Shown in pieces: positions 53,485 to 61,415 of a stretch of DNA of 64,000 nt. The stretch lies in assembly GCA_045589495.1 (NCBI GenBank), contig JAZNPF010000019.1:9795-73794 (forward strand), in the 5' to 3' direction. The notes under the pieces are model-generated. The model was not told where the DNA came from. It saw nothing but the letters and a program-made list of their open reading frames with translations, and searched no databases. The position numbers and the translations under genes are program-made. The first letter of the stretch is position 1, and every line of letters begins with the position of its first letter. Source of the stretch: SIG455 sp045589495 (GTDB lineage Bacteria > Bacillota > Clostridia > UMGS1810).

Positions 53485-53542
53485 ATACAAAATTTTCCAA
53501 TACTAAACAGCATAAAATTACCTCCACGGTGGAATAATGGAA

Positions 53543-53557
53543 TTGTAATATTTACAA
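53543..53557. promoter_or_regulatory. TTGTAA/TTACAA inverted repeat upstream of sigG
   Basis: TTGTAA-TAT-TTACAA is a perfect 6-bp-arm palindrome 32 bases before the sigG start. It nearly matches the operator-like palindrome at the tandem AbrB promoter (7152-7167), differing by one base in the spacer length. Confidence 0.45.
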
Positions 53558-53589
53558 AATCCTTTATTCGCGGGAGGTTTTTTATTTTT

Positions 53590-54360
53590 ATGATCAATAA
53601 AGTAGAAATCTGCGGTGTGAACACTTCAAAACTGCCCGTGCTGACGCATGAGGAAAAAGATGAACTTTTTAAAAGAATAAAAAATGGCGACAGAAGTGCC
53701 CGTGAGGAGTTTATAAACGGAAATCTTCGTCTGGTGTTGTCCGTGATTCAGCGTTTTTCGGGGCGCGGCGAGAATATGGACGATCTTTTTCAGGTCGGAT
53801 GCATAGGGCTTATGAAGTCGATAGATAATTTCGATCCTTCGTATAATGTAAAGTTTTCCACTTATGCCGTTCCGATGATTATTGGTGAAGTACGGAGATA
53901 TTTAAGGGATAATAACGCAATCAGGGTAAGCCGTTCACTTAGAGATATTGCATACAAAGCGCTTAAAGCCCGTGAAGAACTAATGAACAGAAACGGAAAA
54001 GATCCAACCGTTGAAGAGATTGCAAAAGCGTTGGGTATGGAAAAGGAAGATGTGGTTCAGGCGCTTGATGCCATTCAGGATCCGATGTCGCTTTATGAAC
54101 CGATATATAATGATGGCGGAGATGCTATATTTGTTATTGATCAGGTAAGCGATGAAAAAAGTGTTGATGAAAACTGGCTGGAAAAAATTTCATTAAAAGA
54201 AGCAATGAAAAAACTCGGCGCGAGAGAAAAGCATATACTCAATCTGCGTTTTTTCAAAGGGCGCACACAGATGGAGGTGGCGCAAGAGATAGGTATATCT
54301 CAGGCGCAGGTGTCAAGGCTTGAAAAAACTGCGTTAAAGCAAGTAAAAAAATATATTTAA
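53590..54360 (+). CDS. sigG: RNA polymerase sporulation sigma factor SigG
   Basis: A 256-residue sigma-70-family factor that drives late forespore gene expression. The N terminus VEICGVNTSKLPVLT is the SigG signature, followed by region 2 (NLRLVLSVIQRF; DLFQVGCIGLMKSIDNFD; KFSTYAVPMIIGEVRRYLRD), region 3 and region 4 (RTQMEVAQEIGISQAQVSRLEK). Length and sequence closely follow Bacillus SigG. In most spore formers the gene sits next to spoIIGA-sigE; here the prophage-like element lies immediately upstream. GGGAGG stands about 12 bases before the ATG. Rubrerythrin starts 12 bases after it. Confidence 0.97.
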   Translation: MINKVEICGVNTSKLPVLTHEEKDELFKRIKNGDRSAREEFINGNLRLVLSVIQRFSGRGENMDDLFQVGCIGLMKSIDNFDPSYNVKFSTYAVPMIIGEVRRYLRDNNAIRVSRSLRDIAYKALKAREELMNRNGKDPTVEEIAKALGMEKEDVVQALDAIQDPMSLYEPIYNDGGDAIFVIDQVSDEKSVDENWLEKISLKEAMKKLGAREKHILNLRFFKGRTQMEVAQEIGISQAQVSRLEKTALKQVKKYI

Positions 54361-54372
54361 AGGAGAAACATT

Positions 54373-54954
54373 ATGGATTTTGCAAAAAGTGAAACAAAAA
54401 TCAATCTTATGAGAGCCTTTGCAGGCGAAAGTCAGGCGCGAAACCGTTATAACATGGCGGCAGAGCAGGCAAAAAAGGAAAATCTTATTATAGTGCAGAG
54501 CCTTTTTGATTATGTGGCGTGTCAGGAGCAGGCTCATGCGACTGTCTTTTATGATCATCTCAAAGAAGTGAACGACACACACTTTGATATAAGTGCTTCG
54601 TACCCCGTAAATAATTATTCAGCAACAAAAGATTATTTAAAAGCGGCAGTGCATAATGAGATGGAAGAATACGAGGACGTATATAAAAATTTTGCCGAGA
54701 TTGCTAAAAATGAAGGTTTTCCGGTTGTGGCATCATCGTTTGAGCAGATTGCAAAGATTGAAAAAACCCACGCTGATAAGTTTTTGGATTATCTTACAAA
54801 ACTTGAAAACAATACACTTTTTGAACGGAACGGCGAAATTGCGTGGATGTGTACCAACTGCGGTCATATTCATTACGGACCGGCAGCACCTAAAGTGTGT
54901 CCCGTGTGCCATCACGACAGAGGCTATTTCCTTGCAAATGATATGAATAAATAA
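54373..54954 (+). CDS. rbr: Rubrerythrin
   Basis: A 193-residue non-haem diiron protein that reduces hydrogen peroxide in anaerobes. The ferritin-like domain has the iron ligands in FAGESQARNRY, QEQAH, NEMEEYED and EKTH. A C-terminal rubredoxin-like domain (CTNCGHIHYGPAAPKVCPVC) holds the FeS4 site. AAAGGAG precedes the ATG. Only 12 bases separate it from sigG, so it is probably cotranscribed at least in part. Confidence 0.96.
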   Translation: MDFAKSETKINLMRAFAGESQARNRYNMAAEQAKKENLIIVQSLFDYVACQEQAHATVFYDHLKEVNDTHFDISASYPVNNYSATKDYLKAAVHNEMEEYEDVYKNFAEIAKNEGFPVVASSFEQIAKIEKTHADKFLDYLTKLENNTLFERNGEIAWMCTNCGHIHYGPAAPKVCPVCHHDRGYFLANDMNK

Positions 54955-54990
54955 AAATAAAAGAACATATCTATCTATGAGGTGATAGTT

Positions 54991-55236
54991 ATGTTCCGAG
55001 CGTCAGATTTTAAATGTAAAGAGGTTATAAACATATCAGACGGAGAGTGTTTTGGCTATGTGTTTGATATGGAAATAAATTCTGAAACAGGTAAGATTTC
55101 GTCAATAGTTGTTCCCGGGAAAGAAAAATTCAGGTTTTTCGGCAGATGTAAAGGTATTGTAATTCCCTGGTCGTGCATAAAACGTATTGGTGAGGATACA
55201 ATATTAGTGGAGTGGAGTTTAGCAGAAACAAAGTAA
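54991..55236 (+). CDS. YlmC/YmxH family sporulation protein (PRC-barrel)
   Basis: An 81-residue PRC-barrel protein: FRASDFKCKEVINISDGECFGYVFDMEIN, then SIVVPGKEKFRFFGRCKGIVIPWSCIKRIGEDTILVE. This pattern is that of YlmC/YmxH, found in spore formers, often near sigG; its biochemical role is unknown. GAGGTGATAG precedes the ATG at 54991; a GTG three codons earlier overlaps that site. Confidence 0.92.
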   Translation: MFRASDFKCKEVINISDGECFGYVFDMEINSETGKISSIVVPGKEKFRFFGRCKGIVIPWSCIKRIGEDTILVEWSLAETK

Positions 55237-55300
55237 CCGGAATTTGCCTGAAGTGGTGTAATTCCGCTGTGTTTTCGCCACTTCGGGAAGGGGAATACAA

Positions 55301-55471
55301 ATGAGCAGAACAGGATTTACGGCAGGTCTTATTGTGGGTGCCGTTATGGGAGCAACATTCGGAATGATGGTTGATCCGATTAACGACAAATGTCATAAAA
55401 GAATGAACAAGACAAAAGAGAATATGTTCAAAGCAATCGGTGGAATGCTTGACGATTTACTGGACAGATAA
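55301..55471 (+). CDS. Small YtxH-like membrane protein
   Basis: A 56-residue protein with one glycine/alanine-rich hydrophobic segment (GFTAGLIVGAVMGATFGMMV, residues 5-24) and a charged helical tail (KCHKRMNKTKENMFKAIGG). This matches the short YtxH-like proteins of Firmicutes, of unknown function. GGGAAGGGG lies before the ATG. An imperfect hairpin (CCTGAAGTGG with CCACTTCGGG) occupies the gap after ylmC. A terminator follows. Confidence 0.8.
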   Translation: MSRTGFTAGLIVGAVMGATFGMMVDPINDKCHKRMNKTKENMFKAIGGMLDDLLDR

Positions 55472-55490
55472 TAATTGTTTTGTTCCAATA

Positions 55491-55529
55491 AAAAAGATGC
55501 AGGCTTTTTTATAAAGCCTGCATCTTTTT
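55491..55529. terminator. Bidirectional terminator between YtxH-like and ferredoxin genes
   Basis: AAAAAGATGCAGGCTTT (55491-55507) pairs perfectly with AAAGCCTGCATCTTTTT (55513-55529), with runs of A and T on each side. Confidence 0.92.
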
Positions 55530-55560
55530 ACATCTTAAAAATAAAATAATCCAGATTAAA

Positions 55561-55731
55561 TTACTGTGCGTTAGGAGCACTTACAGGACAAACACCTGCG
55601 CAAGCACCACATTCGATGCACTCGTTTTCATCTATCTGGTATTTTCCGTCAGCTTCAGAAATGCATGATACGGGGCATTCGCCTTCGCATGCACCACAGC
55701 TGATGCAATCATCATTGATAAAATATGCCAC
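55561..55731 (-). CDS. Ferredoxin, 2[4Fe-4S] clostridial type
   Basis: A 56-residue electron carrier. Cluster-binding motifs are CISCGACEGECP (Cys 9, 12, 15, 19) and CIECGACAGVCP (Cys 38, 41, 44, 48). It carries electrons for pyruvate:ferredoxin oxidoreductase, hydrogenase and similar anaerobic enzymes. The start is GTG at 55731, 8 bases after GGAGGTG. It lies alone between the shared terminator and ricT. Confidence 0.95.
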   Translation of the reverse strand: MAYFINDDCISCGACEGECPVSCISEADGKYQIDENECIECGACAGVCPVSAPNAQ

Positions 55732-55812
55732 TGGTAACACCTCCTTAAATTATATATACATTATATTAGATAATAATATAAAAATCAAGTGAAACTTTTA
55801 AAAAACGATTTT

Positions 55813-56679
55813 TTATTCCAGTTTTTCCAATTCTTCTTCGTTTTCTATCTCTGTCTGTTTTTTGTTGCCTTTTTTTAGAACGGTCAAATCCCCTGCGTTA
55901 TAGTGTGCCACTGTTTTAACGCCGTTTTTGTCAAATGTAACGGTAACATCGCCTTTTAAAACATCAGTTGCAGTTACAACCCCGTCGCCGTCAGGCGTGC
56001 GGACTATACTCCACAAACCCGGAACAAGTTTGCTTTGTTCCTCGTAAACTTCATATTCATTTTTAAGACAGCACATAAGTCTGCCGCAGGTACCCGAAAT
56101 TTTACCCGGATTTAAACTCATCCCCTGTTCTTTTGCCATTTTAACTGAAACGGGGTGAAAATCGGGCAGATGGTTGTGACAGCAAAAAGGTCTGCCACAA
56201 ATACCGAGGCCGCCGAGCATTTTTGCAACGTCACGGACACCTATCTGGCGCAGTTCAATTCTTGTGCGCAAAAGCCCTGCCAGATCACGAACAAGTTCTC
56301 TGAAATCCACTCTGCCGTCAGCGGTAAAGTAGAATAAGATTTTGCTTCTGTCAAACATATACTCTGTGCATACCAGTTTCATTTCAAGATTATGCTTCTG
56401 AATCTGGTCGGCACAGATTTTGAAAGCCTCTTTTTCGTCGGCTTTGTTTTTTTCAATTTGTTCAAGGTCAGCATCAGTTGCTTTTCTTATAATCGGTTTA
56501 AGTTCAGCAACCAGTTGGTCATCGCTCACCTGTTTTTTGTCCATTACCACTGTTCCGTATTCCATACCGCGTGCGGTTTCCACTATAACAGTATCACCTT
56601 TAACGGTTTCTTCGGCACACGGGCTGAAATAATACGTTTTAGGTTTAGTGGTAAATCTGACACCTACTACATCTATCAT
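55813..56679 (-). CDS. ricT: PSP1-domain protein RicT (YaaT)
   Basis: A 288-residue cytoplasmic protein. The PSP1 domain (about 60-150) is followed by the cysteine-rich motif LGGLGICGRPFCCHNHLPDF and ISGTCGRLMCCLKNEYEVYE. In Bacillus, RicT forms an iron-sulfur complex with RicA and RicF that affects RNase Y, sporulation and competence; the cysteines fit cluster binding. It follows holB on the minus strand, as in the Bacillus yaaQ-yaaR-holB-yaaT order, though no yaaR homologue lies between. Confidence 0.94.
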   Translation of the reverse strand: MIDVVGVRFTTKPKTYYFSPCAEETVKGDTVIVETARGMEYGTVVMDKKQVSDDQLVAELKPIIRKATDADLEQIEKNKADEKEAFKICADQIQKHNLEMKLVCTEYMFDRSKILFYFTADGRVDFRELVRDLAGLLRTRIELRQIGVRDVAKMLGGLGICGRPFCCHNHLPDFHPVSVKMAKEQGMSLNPGKISGTCGRLMCCLKNEYEVYEEQSKLVPGLWSIVRTPDGDGVVTATDVLKGDVTVTFDKNGVKTVAHYNAGDLTVLKKGNKKQTEIENEEELEKLE

Positions 56680-56703
56680 TTATATCCTCCTGTGCATCGC
56701 GGT

Positions 56704-57669
56704 TCAGCGATGCTTTTTCATTGCGTTTTTACAGCGTATGAGCATAGACTGTACAGCCATAGTATAGTTTCCGTATTTACCCATACCGCGTTCTGCCTCC
56801 AGTACGGATTCCACCGCGCGCATACACGCAAAAGGTGAAAGAACTGAAGAAATTCTGTTTATAATATCAGCCTTGTCGCTGTTTATAATCAATGGTGAAA
56901 GCATAGTTTTTTTGAACATAACGTCACGCAGAACGTACAGCATAATAGTAAATAAATCGTCTTTACGTTCTTTGTTCTTTTCAAAAAAATCTGCCGTATC
57001 GTAAAGTGCTTTGTCACTTTCTGTAAACATTTTGCCAATTAAGTCTATGGCGGTATCTCTGAAAGTTCTGAATTCGTCATCTGCACAGATTTCCATAAGT
57101 TTTCCGGGATTGCCTTTGCAATATGCCAGTTCAAACTCGCTTGACGCAGGGACAATCTGCTTAAGAACTTCTTTTGAAAGCGGAATTGCTTTAAGAACCT
57201 GAGCACGTGATGTTATTGTTCTCAGCATCTGTGATTTATGTCTGCAAAGCAACAAAAAAACAACCCCTGCCGGCGGTTCTTCAATAACTTTCAGCAAAGC
57301 ATTCTGAGCCTGTATGGTAAGAAGATCGGCGTCCTGTATTATATAAACACGTCTGCCGCCATGAACGGAACGGTAGTTCACAGTGGTGATTAAATCACGC
57401 ACAGCGTCTATACTGATAGAAGATTTTTCTTCTGCAGATATAACCGTTATGTCCGGATTAACACCTGCTTCGCTTTGCATACACTGACGGCATTTCCCGC
57501 AGGCATTTCCGTTTGCGCAAACTGCCAAAGCGGCAAAATAATCGGCAATAAATCTTTTGCCGGCTCCTGCCTCGCCTTCTATAATATAAGCGTGGCCAAG
57601 AGAATCGCTGGATACGGCTTTTTCAAAAAACGAAACCAGCGATTCCCTGCCCAAAGGTCGTTTAATCAA
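56704..57669 (-). CDS. holB: DNA polymerase III delta prime subunit
   Basis: A 321-residue clamp-loader subunit. The AAA-like fold has a degenerate P-loop (EGEAGAGKRFIADYF, lacking the usual Ser/Thr after Lys), as is common in delta prime. A zinc module (CANGNACGKCRQC) and ALLKVIEEPPAGVVFLLL follow. It loads the sliding clamp at replication forks. The ATG overlaps the darA stop by 4 bases. Confidence 0.94.
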   Translation of the reverse strand: MIKRPLGRESLVSFFEKAVSSDSLGHAYIIEGEAGAGKRFIADYFAALAVCANGNACGKCRQCMQSEAGVNPDITVISAEEKSSISIDAVRDLITTVNYRSVHGGRRVYIIQDADLLTIQAQNALLKVIEEPPAGVVFLLLCRHKSQMLRTITSRAQVLKAIPLSKEVLKQIVPASSEFELAYCKGNPGKLMEICADDEFRTFRDTAIDLIGKMFTESDKALYDTADFFEKNKERKDDLFTIMLYVLRDVMFKKTMLSPLIINSDKADIINRISSVLSPFACMRAVESVLEAERGMGKYGNYTMAVQSMLIRCKNAMKKHR

Positions 57670-57992
57670 ACTTTTTCAAACCTTTCAACGTCCATTACAA
57701 AGATTGTAGCACCGCCAATTTCTATCTCAATAGGATAGGGCGTGTAAGCGCTTGCTGCGCCTACAGGCATAGGAGAGGTGGCTATCTGTTTTCTTCTGTG
57801 ACTCTTATCAGCGATGATTTTTATTGCATCGTCAACCTTATCCTCATCTGTACCGATAATCATAGTAACATTTCCAGCACGCAGGAAACCGCCTGTGGTA
57901 GCAAGTTTTGTAACAGAAAAACCGGCTTTGTTGAGTTCGCTTAAAACTTTGTTAGCATCTTCATCGTTTACAATTGCCAATATAAGTTTCAT
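57666..57992 (-). CDS. darA: Cyclic-di-AMP receptor DarA (PstA, YaaQ)
   Basis: A 108-residue PII-like trimeric protein that binds c-di-AMP. The family pattern is MKLILAIVNDEDANKVLSEL, then TTGGFLRAGNVTMIIGTDEDKV and a C-terminal EIEIGGATIFVMDVERFEKV. Its downstream effect is unclear in most species. AAAGGAGATG precedes the ATG at 57992; eleven upstream codons are rejected. It is the first gene of darA-holB-ricT. Confidence 0.95.
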   Translation of the reverse strand: MKLILAIVNDEDANKVLSELNKAGFSVTKLATTGGFLRAGNVTMIIGTDEDKVDDAIKIIADKSHRRKQIATSPMPVGAASAYTPYPIEIEIGGATIFVMDVERFEKV

Positions 57993-58013
57993 AAAATCAT
58001 CTCCTTTTATATA

Positions 58014-58042
58014 ATTATATATCACGCAATTAAAAAAATCAA
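58014..58042 (-). promoter_or_regulatory. Promoter of darA-holB-ricT
   Basis: On the minus strand TTGATT (58042-58037) and TATAAT (58019-58014) have a 17-bp spacer, about 20 bases before the darA start. Confidence 0.75.
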
Positions 58043-58060
58043 GAAAAAATATATATCTGA

Positions 58061-58089
58061 TTGCTAAAACCGATATTTTTTGTTATAAT
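58061..58089 (+). promoter_or_regulatory. Promoter of the M14 peptidase/apbE/amidohydrolase operon
   Basis: TTGCTA (58061-58066) and TATAAT (58084-58089) have a 17-bp spacer. Confidence 0.8.
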
Positions 58090-58166
58090 TGGCATATATG
58101 CAGATTTGTTTCACGTATGCAATTTAAAATCGCCTTTACATATAATGAAATGTAGGAGGTGTTTTT

Positions 58167-59051
58167 ATGGATTATAACAATTTTGACTATGAAAAACTCA
58201 CAGAGGTAATGAGCGGGCTTGACCGTCGTTATGCCGAAGTAATCTCATTCGGTAAAAGTGTTCAGGGACGTGAACTTTACTGTGCGGTAATCGGCGGAGG
58301 AGATAAAAAAATATTTTTAAACGGAGCGCATCATTCACTTGAGTGGATAACAGCATCACTTCTTGCAAACTGGTGTGAGGATTTTGTTGAAGCGATTAAA
58401 AGCGGTGGTGAAATCGGTGGCGCTGACGCAAGAAGACTATACGGAAAATGTACTTATTATATTGCACCAATGATAAATCCTGATGGGGTAAATATCGTCA
58501 TAAACGGCTTGACACCTGATAATCCGCAGTATATGTCTGTTATGGATATGCTGGATGGTCAGGATGCTTCAAAAGTGTGGCAGGCAAATATAAACGGTGT
58601 TGATTTAAATCATAACTATGACGCACTTTTTTATGAATATGTTGAAATTGCACGTCAGGCAGGATACGGACAGCCGGGGCCAAGACGTTATCCGGGTGTT
58701 GCACCGTTTGACCAGCCTGAAACTGCTGCTGTGCGTGAGTTTGTTCTTGATAACGAATTCCCGTTCACAATAGCGTTTCATTCGCAGGGAGAGGTTATAT
58801 ACTGGTCGTTTCAGGATAAAGGTTTCCCCGAACTTGCGCAGGAACTTGCAGATGCTTCCGGGTATACACTTGATGCGGCGACAGGTATAAGTTCGTATTC
58901 GGGGTATAAGGACTGGTATCTTGATAAATTCAATCTGCCTGCATTTACCGTGGAAGTAGGTCAGGGGCAGAATCCGTTGCCGTTTGAACAGTTTGAGCAA
59001 ATTAAAAGGGACTGTTATCCGCTTATAGCAAAATGTGCCGATTTGGTATAA
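58167..59051 (+). CDS. M14-family zinc carboxypeptidase
   Basis: A 294-residue metallopeptidase without signal peptide. Zinc ligands are seen in GAHHSLEW (His and Glu) and AFHSQGE (His); the catalytic Glu is in FTVEVGQG; the substrate Arg/Asn pocket lies in GVDLNHNY. The short form resembles gamma-D-glutamyl-meso-diaminopimelate peptidases, which trim peptidoglycan peptides in Firmicutes, so recycling of wall peptides is plausible but not proven. GTAGGAGGT precedes the ATG. Confidence 0.9.
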   Translation: MDYNNFDYEKLTEVMSGLDRRYAEVISFGKSVQGRELYCAVIGGGDKKIFLNGAHHSLEWITASLLANWCEDFVEAIKSGGEIGGADARRLYGKCTYYIAPMINPDGVNIVINGLTPDNPQYMSVMDMLDGQDASKVWQANINGVDLNHNYDALFYEYVEIARQAGYGQPGPRRYPGVAPFDQPETAAVREFVLDNEFPFTIAFHSQGEVIYWSFQDKGFPELAQELADASGYTLDAATGISSYSGYKDWYLDKFNLPAFTVEVGQGQNPLPFEQFEQIKRDCYPLIAKCADLV

Positions 59052-59066
59052 TTTCAAGGAGAACTT

Positions 59067-60026
59067 ATGAAAAGAATAACGATGGCAGTGTTGAGTGCGT
59101 TTTTAGTTATAATAATAACGTTTCTTTTAAGAAACGGTAACTACTCGCGCACAGAATATATGCTTGATACGGTTATAACAATCAGTGCTGATGACAAGAA
59201 GGCGGTTGACGCGGCTTTTGACGAGGTTGTCCGCCTTGAAAAACTTTTAAGTGCATATATTCCCGAAAGCGATGTGGCAAGAATAAATTCCTCTGTCGCC
59301 GGTGAAAAAACGCAGGTATCTGCCGAAACGGCGTATTTGCTAAAAAAGGCAAACGAATATAATGCTCTTACAGACGGTGCATTTGACATCAGTATAAAAC
59401 CGGTTTCTGATTTATGGAATATAAAAAACGGCGGACATGTGCCCGATGATGCAGAACTTGAAAATGCACTTGCTCTGATGGGAGATGTAGATATAAAAGG
59501 AAATGAAGTAACATTAACAAAAGCAGGTATGCAGATAGACCTTGGCGGAATTGCCAAAGGATATGTGGGAGATAAAGTGCGTGACGTACTTTTATCCTAT
59601 GGAGTGGACTCTGCCATTGCCGACCTTGGTGGGAATATTGTCACAATAGGGAAAAACGGCAGAAAAAACTGGACAGTTGGTTTACAGGAACCGAACGCTC
59701 CGAGGGGCAGTATTTTTGCAAAGATAACTTCCGAAGACAATGTTGTTGTAACGTCCGGCGGGTATGAGAGATATTTTGAATATGGCGGAGTAAAATATCA
59801 TCATATCATAGACCCCCAAACCGGCAAAAACCCAGATAATGATGTTTTGAGTGTAACGGTGATTGCCGATGACGGAACTCTGGCGGACGCACTTTCAACT
59901 GCGTGCTTTATAAAAGGGAAAGATGACGGTCTTGCGCTTGCTCAAAAGGCGGGCGTACAAGCCGTGATATATACAACCGGCGGTATTTACTGTACCGACG
60001 GAACAGACATAATGCAGGAGAGGTAA
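59067..60026 (+). CDS. apbE: FAD:protein FMN transferase (ApbE family)
   Basis: A 319-residue enzyme that attaches FMN to Thr/Ser of target proteins such as Rnf or Nqr subunits. One N-terminal membrane segment (about 5-21) without a lipobox Cys places it outside the membrane. Family motifs are MLDTVITISA, AFDISIKPVSDLWNI, IDLGGIAKGYVGDKV, SAIADLGGNIVTIG and HHIIDPQTGKN. No Rnf genes lie nearby. It starts 15 bases after the peptidase stop with CAAGGAGAA before the ATG. Confidence 0.93.
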   Translation: MKRITMAVLSAFLVIIITFLLRNGNYSRTEYMLDTVITISADDKKAVDAAFDEVVRLEKLLSAYIPESDVARINSSVAGEKTQVSAETAYLLKKANEYNALTDGAFDISIKPVSDLWNIKNGGHVPDDAELENALALMGDVDIKGNEVTLTKAGMQIDLGGIAKGYVGDKVRDVLLSYGVDSAIADLGGNIVTIGKNGRKNWTVGLQEPNAPRGSIFAKITSEDNVVVTSGGYERYFEYGGVKYHHIIDPQTGKNPDNDVLSVTVIADDGTLADALSTACFIKGKDDGLALAQKAGVQAVIYTTGGIYCTDGTDIMQER

Positions 60027-60030
60027 GATT

Positions 60031-61146
60031 ATGATACTTATTAAAAACGCAAATGTGTACACAATGGACAGGCATGGACTGATAGAAAACGGTTACGTGC
60101 TTGTATCGGACGACAGAATTGAAGATGTTGGAAGTATGAAAAACGTTCCGAATGTAGAGGCTGAGGTTATAGATGCCGACGGCGGAAGTGTAACCCCCGG
60201 TTTTATTGATGCGCATTGCCATCTCGGTATGTGGGAGGACTCGCTTGCGTTTGAAGGTGATGACGGTAACGAAAGCACATCGCCCATAACTCCATACCTG
60301 CGTGCTATAGATGGTATGAATGTGTGTGATGTAACATTTTCCGAAAGTCTTATGGCGGGTGTTACAACTGCATGTATAGGTCCCGGAAGCGCAAACCCCA
60401 TTGCAGGAATGTTTTCTACTTTGCACACAAGCGGGAATATAGTTGATAAAATGATTATAACGCCTGAAACCGCAATGAAGTTTTCTCTTGGTGAAAACCC
60501 TAAACTTGTTCATGGTAAAAAAGGCAAAGAACCGCTTACACGTATGGGTATTGCGGCAATGATACGCGAATCTTTATATAATGCCAAAAATAGTAAAGAT
60601 GATGATTTCCGTATGCGTGACCTTAAAAAAGTTGTGATGGGAGAAATTCCGGCAAAATTCCACGCACACCGCGCAGATGATATATGCACCGCAGTGCGCA
60701 TAGCAAAAGAATTTAACTTGAAATACAGTATAGAGCACGCAACAGACGCTCTTGAGGTTGCAGATTATCTTAAAGAAAATAATACTGCATTGAATCTTGG
60801 GCCGTTTTTTACAGACCGCAGTAAACCCGAAATGAAAAGTCTGTCAATGCAAACGCCGGCAAAACTTATAGAAAAAGGATTCAAAATAGCGCTTATTTCA
60901 GACCACCCAGCATCAAACGGAAATCTGCTTCCGCTGACGGCGGCGTATCTCATGCGTATGGGGATAAGTGAATACAGTGCACTTGAAACAATAACAGTAA
61001 ATGCAGCAGCAAATATAGGTATAGAAAACGAATACGGAAGTATCCGCCAAAACAAAAAAGCCGATATTCTGCTTTTTGACGGATCACCTTTGAGCATCAC
61101 TTCCAAAATAAAGCATATATTTATCGGTGGAAATAAAGCATTATAA
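60031..61146 (+). CDS. Metal-dependent amidohydrolase
   Basis: A 371-residue TIM-barrel hydrolase of the amidohydrolase superfamily. The first metal motif is PGFIDAHCHLGMWED, followed by HAHRADDICTAV and YSIEHATDALE (further His ligands) and LISDHPASNG (catalytic Asp). The C-terminal beta sandwich includes KKADILLFDGSPL. It resembles imidazolonepropionase-like members; the substrate is unknown. It starts 4 bases after apbE and ends the operon. The 269-bp gap behind it is A/T-rich and holds only the next promoter. Confidence 0.9.
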   Translation: MILIKNANVYTMDRHGLIENGYVLVSDDRIEDVGSMKNVPNVEAEVIDADGGSVTPGFIDAHCHLGMWEDSLAFEGDDGNESTSPITPYLRAIDGMNVCDVTFSESLMAGVTTACIGPGSANPIAGMFSTLHTSGNIVDKMIITPETAMKFSLGENPKLVHGKKGKEPLTRMGIAAMIRESLYNAKNSKDDDFRMRDLKKVVMGEIPAKFHAHRADDICTAVRIAKEFNLKYSIEHATDALEVADYLKENNTALNLGPFFTDRSKPEMKSLSMQTPAKLIEKGFKIALISDHPASNGNLLPLTAAYLMRMGISEYSALETITVNAAANIGIENEYGSIRQNKKADILLFDGSPLSITSKIKHIFIGGNKAL

Positions 61147-61334
61147 ACAAAAAATCTTCATTTATATATATACATAGATATACTCTTTTTGATTAAAGTG
61201 AATATACATAAAAAATTTCTGAAATTTTGTTCTATATAACCATAGAATTCTTAATATTGTCTGTGGTAAAATTATAATTGGATAAAGTGGCAAAATCCTG
61301 CCAAAAATTGTTTGAAAAAATGTAGAAATAGATA

Positions 61335-61362
61335 TTGATTTTTTCGCCGATTATGGTATACT
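61335..61362 (+). promoter_or_regulatory. Promoter of the cohesin-like/dockerin gene cluster
   Basis: TTGATT (61335-61340) and TATACT (61357-61362) are spaced 16 bp. A small hairpin, ACCC-TCTAT-GGGT, lies in the 50-base leader; no known riboswitch pattern is visible. Confidence 0.6.
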
Positions 61363-61415
61363 GAATTATAACCCTCTATGGGTGGATAGTGCTCACTTGG
61401 AAACGGGGTGAAAAT

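Noticed and set aside
61147..61415. Possible riboswitch before the cohesin-like gene
   Set aside because: Only one 4-bp hairpin is seen in the short leader, and no known aptamer core could be recognised.
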